From: Flavobacteriales bacterium
Lineage (GTDB): Bacteria > Bacteroidota > Bacteroidia > Flavobacteriales_E > Vicingaceae
Assembly (NCBI GenBank): GCA_002402165.1
Contig: NVVI01000043.1
Coordinates: forward strand, 9,792-23,686
Direction of reading: 5' to 3'
DNA length: 13,895 bases
Both the position numbers and the translations under genes were made by a program. The notes beneath the pieces were generated by a model that ran no database searches, had not been told where the DNA came from, and saw only the letters and a program-made list of their open reading frames with translations. Of this stretch, positions 1-8,233 are shown piece by piece (the first letter of the stretch is position 1; each line of letters begins with the position of its first letter).

Positions 1-1760
1 TGCTAATTGTACTTAATAAGAATAATCAGGAATTAAACCTCGATTATAGTAATGTAGAACAAACGGAGAATTTTTTTGAATCCGAAAGATTTACCTATTT
101 TTTTGATGTTAATATAGTAGAAAAATCTAAGGAATTAGAAAAGCTGAAAGCATTTAATACATTAATCAGTTTCGATGAAATTAATGAATTAATGAGGGGT
201 AATTTTCTCATTATCATTATTGATAATCAAAAACATAATTGCACGGTTTATCGAGACAAATCGGGTATAAAGACGGGCTATTTTTTTGTTGATGACCACC
301 AGATTGTAATTGGGACTAACGTTCATGATGTAGCTAAAAAATCCAAGGTAAAATCATTTAATAAGAACGCTATTTGTAAATATTTGTATGGAGATTTTTT
401 ATTTAATGGAGAAACCTATTATGATGAAATTATAGAATTTAAAAGGGGAGGAGCTTATTCTTTTAATAAGCAGTTAGAACTTGAAAATGTTAAATACTCA
501 ACAATTGACCTTTCGGCATTAGAAAATCGACTTTCCGAACAACGGAATATTATAGAATTAAGGAAGGAAATTGATAACGCTCATAAAGGCTATTTATGCT
601 CTAAAAATACAGTTCTTCTATCGGGTGGGATTGATTCTGTAGCAATGTTAATAGCCTTAGACGATCTATTGGCCAAAGATCAAATAAGAGCAATCACGTA
701 CAAAGTAAAAGACACAGAAGAGGATGAGACTTATTACGCTAAGAGCATTGCCAACCATTTAGAAATCCCTATTAAGATTATAGAAATTGATTCCGAGGAT
801 TCTTCAAACTACGCTAATTTTGAAGATAGAATTTTAAAAATGAATAATCCATATATTGGTATGTGGATTTTTGGAAATTTCACTGGAACGCCTCAAGAAA
901 TGTTTTATGCAGGTCAAGACACTAGATTGCATACCCCTTCAGTTAATCCTATAGATAGGATAGCGTTCAATTTAGTTACGGTAAATAATAATCTATTTGT
1001 TAAACTATTGGATAAATTGGCTGTCTTTTTTAGAGGAATTATTATGTTGTTTAATTATAATCAAAATAAGTATTTAAGAGAGTTGTATAAGCTCTCATAC
1101 GTGTTCAATGTAAAAGAATACGTAAATAAATACTACTTTAAATTGGATTATAAAAAATTCAAAACCTTAGGATTTCCAGATGCAATTTATGAAGAATTAA
1201 AATCTTATTTCAAAATTGATTATACCCAAATTAAAACACCAAGAGCCTTGTATAATAAAATAGTTGAGTTAAAATGGAGTGAACAATACATAACCGACAT
1301 TAGGTATTTACAAGATGTTGCTAAAATTAATAACACTTATGTTGCGATGCCATTTTATTTGGAATCCATTGCTACTTTTTCTGCTGCTATTCCGTTCAAA
1401 TTATCGATTAAAAATATGGTTGGGAGAGGTAGGTTTAGCAATAAAAGGCGAATAGTCAAAAAATACATCCTAAGACAGGCTCTTAAAGATAAAATGAATG
1501 ATACGGTTTATTATAGAGCGAAAGCAGTTTCTTCAACTATGCATTTAATGTTTAATGGAGTTTTGGGAGAATTGATAAAACAAGAATTAAATAACGATTT
1601 AAATAGAAGAGATTCGTTTATTAATAAATTCAAGCTGAATTCGTTTATAGATAGGTTTTTAATTAATGACGAATGGATTGTAACAGACGAAGATTATCTA
1701 TTGAAAATTTATCAAATTGGTACTTTAGCAATATGCAATAGAAAAGTTTTAGCAGAATAA
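1..1760 (+). CDS. Asparagine-synthetase-like amidotransferase, 5' end cut by window edge
   Basis: The frame is open from base 3 to the stop at 1760 (585 visible residues, numbered from base 3). No ATG, GTG or TTG lies in frame before the ATG at 192, and that ATG falls inside a conserved domain, so the true start is outside the window. The first ~150 residues resemble the second half of a class II glutamine amidotransferase domain ('GNFLIIIID', 'RDKSGIKTGYFF'). The synthetase domain follows, with the ATP-pyrophosphatase loop SGGIDS at 207-212. 'GQD' at 304-306 stands where AsnB has its second Mg/ATP loop, and 'RAK' at 505-507 matches the C-terminal catalytic-lysine region. The family uses ATP to activate a carboxylate and forms an amide. 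Relatives in polysaccharide loci amidate uronic acids, and that role is inferred here. It could also be a divergent enzyme with another acceptor. The family call is firm; the substrate is unknown. Confidence 0.85.
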   Translation, partial: LIVLNKNNQELNLDYSNVEQTENFFESERFTYFFDVNIVEKSKELEKLKAFNTLISFDEINELMRGNFLIIIIDNQKHNCTVYRDKSGIKTGYFFVDDHQIVIGTNVHDVAKKSKVKSFNKNAICKYLYGDFLFNGETYYDEIIEFKRGGAYSFNKQLELENVKYSTIDLSALENRLSEQRNIIELRKEIDNAHKGYLCSKNTVLLSGGIDSVAMLIALDDLLAKDQIRAITYKVKDTEEDETYYAKSIANHLEIPIKIIEIDSEDSSNYANFEDRILKMNNPYIGMWIFGNFTGTPQEMFYAGQDTRLHTPSVNPIDRIAFNLVTVNNNLFVKLLDKLAVFFRGIIMLFNYNQNKYLRELYKLSYVFNVKEYVNKYYFKLDYKKFKTLGFPDAIYEELKSYFKIDYTQIKTPRALYNKIVELKWSEQYITDIRYLQDVAKINNTYVAMPFYLESIATFSAAIPFKLSIKNMVGRGRFSNKRRIVKKYILRQALKDKMNDTVYYRAKAVSSTMHLMFNGVLGELIKQELNNDLNRRDSFINKFKLNSFIDRFLINDEWIVTDEDYLLKIYQIGTLAICNRKVLAE

Positions 1761-1775
1761 TTAGAAGAACAAGCT

Positions 1776-2603
1776 ATGGAAATTAATAAGTTTCAAATAA
1801 TAAGAAAAATTGCCAAGATTAATTTACTAAGAAAAATAGCGATTAATTATTATGGAATTTTCGCTAAATCAGATCATAAACTAAATGATAAAACAGTATT
1901 TTCTGAATTAGAAATAGATCGGAGCTTACAAGAAATCAATGAAAAAGGGTATTCGTTAGGCATTCAGCTTTCATCGGATTTGTTGACAGAAATTTTGGAC
2001 TTTTGCGAAATCAATGAAGTTTGTATTAACAGAAATAAAGATAATAAAACTTTAATATCTATGGTTGATGAAACACCACCAGCCATAGGAACTGTATTTA
2101 GTTATACCAATACCTATAAAAATTGCGAAGCGGTAAGGAACATAGCTCATGATCCAAAAATATATGAGATAGTTAAAAATTATCTTGGCTGTCCTCCTAA
2201 ATTTGTTGGTAGTCAAATATGGTGGTCTTATCCTCAGCTAAATGAAAAAGGAGAAAAGATAAAAACTCACCTATATGGATATCATTACGATATTGATGAT
2301 TTAAAATTTTTAAAGATATTTTTCTACCTTAACGATGTTGATGAGGATAGAGGACCACACGTAATAATTGGGAATACTCATAAAAAGAAAAATTATTTTG
2401 AAATCCGTAATCGGAGATTAACTGATGAAGTTGCCAATGATAAATATGCGAAGCAAATAAAAGTCATTACTGGTAAAGCAGGGTCTGGTTTTTTTGAAGA
2501 CACATTTTGTTACCACAAAGGAACACATCCAAATAAAAGAAGGCTTTTATTACAATTTGAATTTGCAATAAACGATTTTGGTCATCAAAATGATGATAAT
2601 TAG
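1776..2603 (+). CDS. PhyH-type Fe(II)/2-oxoglutarate-dependent dioxygenase
   Basis: This 275-residue soluble protein has the signature of the phytanoyl-CoA dioxygenase (PhyH) superfamily. The proximal iron ligands are seen as H170-x-D172 ('GYHYDID'). The strand 'FYLNDVDEDRGP' follows, typical of the double-stranded beta helix. The distal histidine is probably H247 ('CYHKGTHPNKRR'), with R255/R256 placed to bind the 2-oxoglutarate carboxylate; H251 is a second candidate ligand. The family couples 2-oxoglutarate decarboxylation to hydroxylation or another oxidation. The first ~45 residues are basic and hydrophobic and do not look like a signal peptide, so the protein is probably cytoplasmic. 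It starts 15 bases after the amidotransferase stop and precedes the flippase, so it is probably co-transcribed with the polysaccharide genes. Its substrate (sugar nucleotide, lipid-linked glycan or a small acid) cannot be told from the sequence. Confidence 0.8.
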   Translation: MEINKFQIIRKIAKINLLRKIAINYYGIFAKSDHKLNDKTVFSELEIDRSLQEINEKGYSLGIQLSSDLLTEILDFCEINEVCINRNKDNKTLISMVDETPPAIGTVFSYTNTYKNCEAVRNIAHDPKIYEIVKNYLGCPPKFVGSQIWWSYPQLNEKGEKIKTHLYGYHYDIDDLKFLKIFFYLNDVDEDRGPHVIIGNTHKKKNYFEIRNRRLTDEVANDKYAKQIKVITGKAGSGFFEDTFCYHKGTHPNKRRLLLQFEFAINDFGHQNDDN

Positions 2604-2614
2604 CTATAAAGTAC

Positions 2615-3856
2615 TTGAAACGAGCCGTAGCTTTATATAAAAATAATAAAAAACTATTTAGTTTTATAGGACTAAGTTATTTTGATAAGATGGTAATTTT
2701 TTTGTTACCGCTTGCAGTTTTAGCCTTGTTTAAAGATAAAACGGTATATGTTAGTTTAGAATATATTTATTCAATTGTTTTAATTGTTGTTCCATTTTTA
2801 GATTTAGGTCTAGGAGGGTATTTTTATTATGCTTACAGAAATAACAACAATCCACGATTGGTTATAATCCAATTGTTAAAGACCTTTCATTTAATATTCC
2901 TTTCTATATTTTGTATAGGAGTGGCTTTAATAGCGGTTCATTACTTAGCTTATCCATTCGAAGAATATATAGTCTATGTGGTTTCTCGATCAATTTTTGT
3001 ATTGGCATTTACTTTTCTTACCGCTTATTATCGCTTAATTAATAAACCTCATAAGGCATTATTTATAACTATTTCATCTAATGTTTTATCACTTACTTTT
3101 TTACTTTTTTATTTTTTCTTTGATTCGGAATTTGGTCTATGGCTAGTTTTTGTTGGCCAAATTCTATTCTGTATACTATATTTTTTGTGGATTTCGAAAA
3201 GAGTCATTTTTAAGAGGATTAGGTCTTATCGCTCTCTTAACGTTATCGATATGATAAGAAAATCAATGTTATTTTCTTGGCCTACTATTATTCAAGTTTT
3301 TATTTTAATGTATATCGCCAATTACGGAAAAATTAATGCGTTAGAAAAACTTTCTGTTGATGATGGCGTGCTTTTGTCACTTACCCAAAGATTTAGCATG
3401 TTAATACAGCTTACCCATGTAGCCATTGTGGGATATTTAATGAAAGAGCTGTTCGTTTCAGGCGAATTATTAGTGATTAAAAGGAAGATATTCTTAAAGT
3501 ACCTTGCATTACTTTTTACATCTGTTTTTATAGTTATTTTTATCATAATGGGCTATTTATACTTTAATGAGAATGACTATGATCCTAAATTCTTGTTTCA
3601 AATAATTAGCTTAATAATTGGTTATACTTTCTTTTGGTGCATATTTTCATATTTTGAAATTTACTACAGTCGAGAAAATAAGAATATTATAAAAATGTTT
3701 CTTGCTATTTTTAACGGTATTGTGTTTATAATCATATTTAACATAATCAAAGCTGGTTATCTAGAACGAATTACTTTGTCTATGTTTGTAAGCACAATGC
3801 TAACATTTTTACTTAGCTTAATTATTCTTAAGAAGAGAAATTATAAGTTTGTTTAA
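2615..3856 (+). CDS. Wzx-like polysaccharide flippase (MOP superfamily)
   Basis: This is a 413-residue, very hydrophobic protein with about 12 predicted membrane segments and short, basic loops, the layout of Wzx/RfbX-type flippases. The region near residues 45-70 ('LEYIYSIVLIVVPFLDLGLG') fits the second helix of the family. Such proteins move undecaprenyl-diphosphate-linked repeat units from the cytoplasmic to the outer face of the inner membrane. The start is a TTG. In this frame a stop codon lies at 2597, no ATG or GTG follows it, and the next ATG (2687, residue 25) would remove the basic amphipathic leader and crowd the first helix. The end overlaps the N-terminal extension of the next frame, but the preferred ATG of the next gene lies 4 bases after this stop. 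Its place in a cluster with glycosyltransferases and Wzy-like proteins supports the role. Sequence in this family diverges quickly, so the call relies on topology and context. Confidence 0.8.
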   Translation: MKRAVALYKNNKKLFSFIGLSYFDKMVIFLLPLAVLALFKDKTVYVSLEYIYSIVLIVVPFLDLGLGGYFYYAYRNNNNPRLVIIQLLKTFHLIFLSIFCIGVALIAVHYLAYPFEEYIVYVVSRSIFVLAFTFLTAYYRLINKPHKALFITISSNVLSLTFLLFYFFFDSEFGLWLVFVGQILFCILYFLWISKRVIFKRIRSYRSLNVIDMIRKSMLFSWPTIIQVFILMYIANYGKINALEKLSVDDGVLLSLTQRFSMLIQLTHVAIVGYLMKELFVSGELLVIKRKIFLKYLALLFTSVFIVIFIIMGYLYFNENDYDPKFLFQIISLIIGYTFFWCIFSYFEIYYSRENKNIIKMFLAIFNGIVFIIIFNIIKAGYLERITLSMFVSTMLTFLLSLIILKKRNYKFV

Positions 3857-3860
3857 AAAG

Positions 3861-4508
3861 ATGAAGAAAGTTTGCTCATTTTTAATATCGTGTTTTCCTA
3901 TAAATGGATTGAGGATTTTTTGGTACAGAATTTTATGTGGATATGATATTGATTACAAATCTAGGGTAGGGATTTTTAATATTATTTCGGTTAAGGAATT
4001 TAAAATGGAGAGAGCTGAAATTGGCAATTTTAATTACATTGATGCATATAAATTGGAAATGGGTAATGGAGCATTAATTAATAAATTAAACAAGCTAAAA
4101 CATCTAAATGTAATCTCTATGGGTGAAAGAAGTATTATTTTTAGTCGAAATTTTCTGGGTGGGAGTAGGCAAAGCATAAATTTTCCTAAGCAAAATCTTA
4201 AAATTGGGAATGATACAGAAATATTAAGGAATAACTATTTTGACGTAACGGATGAAATTATAATTGGTAATAATGTGGTATTTGGAGGAAATGGTAGTGA
4301 AGTATGGACTCATGGGTTTGATACAAAAAGGAATATATTGACAGGAAAAGTTATTTTCCAAAATGATATTTTTATTGGTAGTAATTGTATTTTCACTAAA
4401 GGGATAACAGTAGTTGGAAACACTACAATTGGCCCAGGTTCAGTAATTTATAAAAGTATTGAAGAAAGTGGGCTTTATTCATCACAGCAATTAGTGAAAG
4501 TTAAATAA
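3861..4508 (+). CDS. Left-handed beta-helix (hexapeptide) acyltransferase
   Basis: The protein has 215 residues from the ATG at 3861. An in-frame TTG at 3849 would add four residues and overlap the flippase gene, but the ATG gives a natural 'MKKVCSFLI' start just behind an A-rich stretch. The N-terminus has the 'P-N-x-L/I-R-x-x-x-Y-R' pattern seen in sugar O-acetyltransferases linked to surface glycans. From about residue 105 to 205 the chain shows imperfect hexapeptide repeats ('LKIGND', 'IIIGNN', 'IFIGSN', 'TTIGPG') that build a left-handed beta helix. H151 in 'WTHGFD' is the likely catalytic histidine, and the region 173-190 is the usual 'IGxNxxxxxGxxxG' coil. The probable reaction is acetyl transfer from acetyl-CoA to a sugar hydroxyl or amine of the repeat unit or its precursor. 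O- versus N-acetylation, and the sugar, cannot be decided. Confidence 0.82.
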   Translation: MKKVCSFLISCFPINGLRIFWYRILCGYDIDYKSRVGIFNIISVKEFKMERAEIGNFNYIDAYKLEMGNGALINKLNKLKHLNVISMGERSIIFSRNFLGGSRQSINFPKQNLKIGNDTEILRNNYFDVTDEIIIGNNVVFGGNGSEVWTHGFDTKRNILTGKVIFQNDIFIGSNCIFTKGITVVGNTTIGPGSVIYKSIEESGLYSSQQLVKVK

Positions 4509-4533
4509 TTTTTGATATTCAAATTTGGTATTA

Positions 4534-5886
4534 ATGAAAAATATCTGTTTTGTAGCCAATTACGAAAAAACCTTGTTGTTTGATGAAATAGCAAAAAAAA
4601 TGCCCGATTATAATATTTACTGGGTAACTGTAAATCATTTATTGTATAATCATCTTCTCAAAAATTACCCCAAAGAAAATATTTTACTCATAGATAAGCC
4701 ATCTGTATTAGTCAATAATATTGGTTCGTTCGACTCTTCAAAATATAAGTTAAACGAATTATGGATAGGAGACAGGGTCTTAAAACATGAAAGTTGGGGG
4801 CAGCAATATTTAGCTAATCTTAGCAAAATATATTATGATTTTATCGAGAACAATAATATAGATTTTATTTTTGGAGAAATAACATGGGCACATGAATTGT
4901 TGCTTCATCGAGTAAGCATTTTCAACAAATCATTAAATTGCAAATTTCTTTGTCCACATACTGTACGTATGCCATCTGGCATGTTTGCATTTTTCAAAAA
5001 TGAATTCTTATCTGAAATTTTTACACGTTATCCAGATGGTTTTAATTACCCAAAAGAATCTTTGTTGCAGGCAAAAAAACCTGAATATTTAGCCTTAAAC
5101 GATAAAATTCTAGATAAAAAATCCAAGCCTTCTTATTTCATTAAGAAATTAAAATATTTTTTTAAAGAGCGAATACATGAGGCTCATGATCCGACCAAAC
5201 CTGATAGTTTAATAAGGGCCTTTAAAGCTTTTGTTTTTTACTATATTAATAAAAAATATTACCATTGGTTTGTTACTGAAATTCAAAAAAAAGATATAGA
5301 AGACAAAGATTTTGTATTGTTTACCTTACATAAACAGCCAGAAGCATCTATCGATAACATGGGAAGGTATTATGAAAATCAACTCGAAATCATCAAAAAT
5401 ATTTGGCGTATCTTACCTAAAGATACTTTGCTGTTGGTAAAAGAACATTCTAACGCTATAGGAGATAGAAAGTTAAGCTATTACAAGGAAATTAGCCAAC
5501 ACAAAAATGTTAAATTTATCAATTACAAAGAAGATTCTTATGCCTTAATTAAAATGGCAAAAGCCGTATTTACGATATCCGGTACAATAGCTTATGAAGC
5601 TGCTTTAATGCAAACACCAGCATTCACTTTTATACCTATTTATTTTAATAGATTATCATTATGTAAACACATCAATTTTGACGATTTAAGAAATCCATCA
5701 AATTCACTGGAAAATTTAGTCAAATCAGTAAAATACGATCAACAAAATGATGAAAACTATACCAACTGGGTAAGTGCGAATAGTTTCCAAGGTATAATTG
5801 CTGATTACAATTCTAATCCTGCATGTATGGAAGATAAAAATATCGATAAATTAGTAACCGCTGTAAAAATCATTATTTCAATTTAA
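4534..5886 (+). CDS. Capsule-polysaccharide-synthesis-type GT-B glycosyltransferase
   Basis: The protein has 450 residues from the ATG at 4534. An in-frame TTG three codons upstream is possible but less likely. It has no membrane segment. The C-terminal half carries the pattern of the Capsule_synth/KpsC-KpsS-like family: 'HKQPEAS' from H266, 'LVKEHS' with H305, and 'SGTIAYEAALMQTPAF' from S349 with E355. This last is the GT-B nucleotide-sugar-binding glycine/acid motif. The N-terminal half has the Rossmann-like start 'NICFVANYEK'. Members of this family transfer Kdo or other sugars in the cytoplasm during capsule assembly. The donor here is unknown. It sits between the acyltransferase and the polymerase genes. 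Its stop overlaps the next start by one base (TAATG), which suggests translational coupling. The family assignment is good; the exact sugar and linkage are not inferable. Confidence 0.75.
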   Translation: MKNICFVANYEKTLLFDEIAKKMPDYNIYWVTVNHLLYNHLLKNYPKENILLIDKPSVLVNNIGSFDSSKYKLNELWIGDRVLKHESWGQQYLANLSKIYYDFIENNNIDFIFGEITWAHELLLHRVSIFNKSLNCKFLCPHTVRMPSGMFAFFKNEFLSEIFTRYPDGFNYPKESLLQAKKPEYLALNDKILDKKSKPSYFIKKLKYFFKERIHEAHDPTKPDSLIRAFKAFVFYYINKKYYHWFVTEIQKKDIEDKDFVLFTLHKQPEASIDNMGRYYENQLEIIKNIWRILPKDTLLLVKEHSNAIGDRKLSYYKEISQHKNVKFINYKEDSYALIKMAKAVFTISGTIAYEAALMQTPAFTFIPIYFNRLSLCKHINFDDLRNPSNSLENLVKSVKYDQQNDENYTNWVSANSFQGIIADYNSNPACMEDKNIDKLVTAVKIIISI

Positions 5887-7124
5887 TGAAATGGCGATTT
5901 AATATTGCGGTTTTTGTAATCATAATTTTTATCTTTCTTAACGATGTAGGATTGCCCTATGGACTGCAATATACTGCGTTGCTTACTCCTTTTTTCTTTT
6001 TAAAGTATGGTCTTAAATATTGGAAGAGTTTTGCCCTGTTTTTTTTCATAAGTGCCATATATTTAGGAGCACATCTATTTAACGATGAAGTAACATGGTT
6101 TTATTATTTTCGATCTCAACTACTCCATTTTATGGTGTTTGTACAGGTAGTAGCCTTTTATTTTGTTATTAATTATAAAAGTTATGCTATAAAAAAGGCT
6201 TTTGATTGGAGTGTTTATATTAATTTGTCTTTACTAATATTCGGAATATTATTATTAATAATAGGATTTCCTCAAGTGATGTTTGAAGTTACTCATGTTT
6301 CAAAATCGGTAGGAGTATTGCCTCGATTTAGAATATTTACCGTGGAGCCATCATATTACTCAATGCTTATGGTTCCGTTACTGTTTTTCTATCTTACTCA
6401 ACCTTTAGATAAAACCAAAAAAATTGATTTTGAAAAAATTATATTAATAGCCGTTTCATTACTTATCTCTTTTTCATTTGGTGTTTTAAGTCTGATTTTC
6501 GTAAGCATCTTTATAGTTTACTTATTGAGGGTTGAAAATTTGTTGGATAAAAAGAAAAGGAATTTAATACTCTCTTTTGTTGTTATTATTGTTGTTATTA
6601 TTGGTGGGATTTATTTATTTAAACCAGATAATCCATTATTTATCCGTTTTGGAGACATTATTTCTGGTAATGATAGTTCTGGTAAAGGTAGGATTACACA
6701 GCCATGGATTTTAGCTATGAAAATGTTATCCAAAAATGGTGATTATTGGCTTGGAATTGGCTGGGGTCAAATTCGAATTATTGGTAATGATATTATTAAA
6801 TCGTTTTATCAATATACCGAAACTCCTCAAAACAAATTTGGATTGCCTAATGTTCTCACAGAAATCACTACTATGTTTGGATTTGTTGGTTTAGTGGCGG
6901 TTTTACTATTTCAAATAATCATGTTTAAAGTAACTAAAGTATATCAATCTTATTTTCGTTCTTTAATATTTTGGTTTATTTTTATCTATCAATTTACTGG
7001 AAGTTACAGCTCAAGTGTTTTATTTTACTGCTATTGGGTGTTGGCGTTTTCCCCAGCATTTGATAAACAATTAAAAATTAGAATGAATGCAGTTTCCAAA
7101 ACAGAAAAAATGGAGAATCAATGA
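5886..7124 (+). CDS. Wzy-like O-antigen/exopolysaccharide polymerase
   Basis: This 412-residue protein is composed mostly of hydrophobic helices (about ten), with one larger polar loop near residues 245-320. Features seen in O-antigen polymerase/ligase proteins are an 'EPSYYS' motif at 154-159, the loop arginine R269 followed by 'QPW', and 'WLGIGWGQI' from W288. A closing 'GFVGLVAVLLFQ' helix follows. Such proteins join flipped repeat units on the periplasmic side of the inner membrane, using undecaprenyl-diphosphate-linked substrates. The start ATG shares its A with the preceding stop, and its end overlaps the next gene by four bases (ATGA), so it is embedded in the operon. A second protein of the same broad class is encoded at 8226-9974. 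This shorter one is the better candidate for the true polymerase, but the roles could be reversed. Confidence 0.77.
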   Translation: MKWRFNIAVFVIIIFIFLNDVGLPYGLQYTALLTPFFFLKYGLKYWKSFALFFFISAIYLGAHLFNDEVTWFYYFRSQLLHFMVFVQVVAFYFVINYKSYAIKKAFDWSVYINLSLLIFGILLLIIGFPQVMFEVTHVSKSVGVLPRFRIFTVEPSYYSMLMVPLLFFYLTQPLDKTKKIDFEKIILIAVSLLISFSFGVLSLIFVSIFIVYLLRVENLLDKKKRNLILSFVVIIVVIIGGIYLFKPDNPLFIRFGDIISGNDSSGKGRITQPWILAMKMLSKNGDYWLGIGWGQIRIIGNDIIKSFYQYTETPQNKFGLPNVLTEITTMFGFVGLVAVLLFQIIMFKVTKVYQSYFRSLIFWFIFIYQFTGSYSSSVLFYCYWVLAFSPAFDKQLKIRMNAVSKTEKMENQ

Positions 7125-8233
7125 ATATTCTTGTTGATGCACATATTTTTGATGATAAGTATCAGGGAACTCGTACTTATATTAAAGGGCTCTATTCAGC
7201 CTTAATTCCTATCGCTAAAGATTGGAATTTCTTTTTTATTGCCAGTGATGTTGAGCAGTTGGAAAAAGAGTTTGGAACTACTTCTAATGTAAATTATTTG
7301 TCATACAAATCAACCAATAAGTTCTATCGCTTACTATTTGATTTACCAAAAATTATTAAGGAAAATAACATAGATTATGCCCATTATCAGTATATCTCTC
7401 CTCCATTTGGAAAATGTAAAAACATTGTTACTATTCATGATATTCTATTCAAAGAAAACCGATTTAAAAAGTTTTTTCCATTAAAATATAGAATGCTAAA
7501 TGGATTGCTGTTTAAAATTTCGGCAAAAAAAGCGGATGTGTTGTTAACTGTTTCAAATTACTCTAAAGAAAAAATTAATGAGCATTACAACATTCCTTTA
7601 AAAGAAATTTTTGTCACCCCAAATGCTGTTCCAGCTGATTTTAAATGTTCTAATAACAATATCAAAGAAAAATACAGCTTAAGTAAATACATATTGTACG
7701 TGAGCCGAATAGAGCCTCGAAAAAATCATTTGGCATTGTTAAAAGCTTATCGAAAAATGAAATTATGGGAACAAGGCTATCAGCTAGTTTTTATTGGAAT
7801 AGAAGATATCGTTTCGGTAGAATTGGACGGCTATAAAGAAAAATATAAGCTGGAATTAGGTAAAAATGTTCTATGGTTAAATGAGGTTGATTATGAAGAT
7901 TTGAAATGCTTTTACCATGATTGTGAGTTGTTTGTTTTCCCATCTTTTGCTGAGGGTTTTGGCATTCCACCTCTTGAAGCTATAGTTATGGATAAAAAGG
8001 TACTTTGTTCAAACGCTACCGCGATGAAAGATTTTAATTTCAAAGAGGATATGACCTTTAATCCATCGGATGTTGAAGAGCTAAAAAATAAAATTAAGAA
8101 GGCCTTATATGATGATAACTTCCATAAAATCGCTTCAAAAGAAGGTGTTTTGTTAAAATATAATTGGGATACCATTGCAGATAATTTTTACAAATTAATC
8201 AATTCAAAAAAAAGAAGTGTAGAAAATGAATAA
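7121..8233 (+). CDS. GT4-family glycosyltransferase
   Basis: This 370-residue soluble GT-B glycosyltransferase is very likely of CAZy family GT4. In order the sequence shows an N-terminal 'VDAHIFDDKYQGTRTY' acceptor-side glycine/arginine loop, 'TIHD' with H106, and the linker 'YVSRIEPRKNH' with R196 and R200-K201, which normally contacts the nucleotide diphosphate. The E-x7-E signature is 'EGFGIPPLE' (E278 to E286). Length and motif spacing are normal for the family. GT4 enzymes of this type commonly add mannose, rhamnose or similar residues with retention of configuration on the cytoplasmic face; which one applies here is unknown. It is coupled on both sides: ATGA overlap with the polymerase gene and an eight-base overlap with the following membrane-protein gene. 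It probably adds one of the later sugars of the repeat unit. Confidence 0.9.
   Translation: MNILVDAHIFDDKYQGTRTYIKGLYSALIPIAKDWNFFFIASDVEQLEKEFGTTSNVNYLSYKSTNKFYRLLFDLPKIIKENNIDYAHYQYISPPFGKCKNIVTIHDILFKENRFKKFFPLKYRMLNGLLFKISAKKADVLLTVSNYSKEKINEHYNIPLKEIFVTPNAVPADFKCSNNNIKEKYSLSKYILYVSRIEPRKNHLALLKAYRKMKLWEQGYQLVFIGIEDIVSVELDGYKEKYKLELGKNVLWLNEVDYEDLKCFYHDCELFVFPSFAEGFGIPPLEAIVMDKKVLCSNATAMKDFNFKEDMTFNPSDVEELKNKIKKALYDDNFHKIASKEGVLLKYNWDTIADNFYKLINSKKRSVENE

Noticed and set aside
192..1760. ATG at 192 as start of the asparagine-synthetase-like gene
   Set aside because: The frame is open to base 3 and codes for sequence consistent with the same domain; starting at 192 would begin in the middle of the amidotransferase fold.
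3322..3546. Short open frame on the minus strand inside the flippase gene
   Set aside because: It lies wholly opposite a well-supported membrane-protein gene, has no recognisable domain and is expected from the A+T-rich code.
3849..3860. TTG at 3849 as start of the acyltransferase gene
   Set aside because: It adds only four residues and overlaps the flippase gene; the ATG at 3861 gives a normal N-terminus.
4525..4533. TTG at 4525 as start of the capsule-type glycosyltransferase gene
   Set aside because: The ATG three codons later directly precedes the first conserved beta strand and is the simpler choice.
6039..6046. Run of eight T in the polymerase gene, with runs of eight A at 4593-4600, 5285-5292, 8206-8213 and 10371-10378, as phase-variation tracts
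   Set aside because: Runs of this length are common in such A+T-rich DNA, all frames are intact, and none sits at a start or promoter. Variation between reads would be needed to claim phase variation.
7912..8175. Minus-strand open frame opposite the GT4 gene, and similar ones at 9467-9682, 12050-12253 and 13127-13336
   Set aside because: All are antiparallel to conserved motifs of real genes and show no protein-like features of their own.
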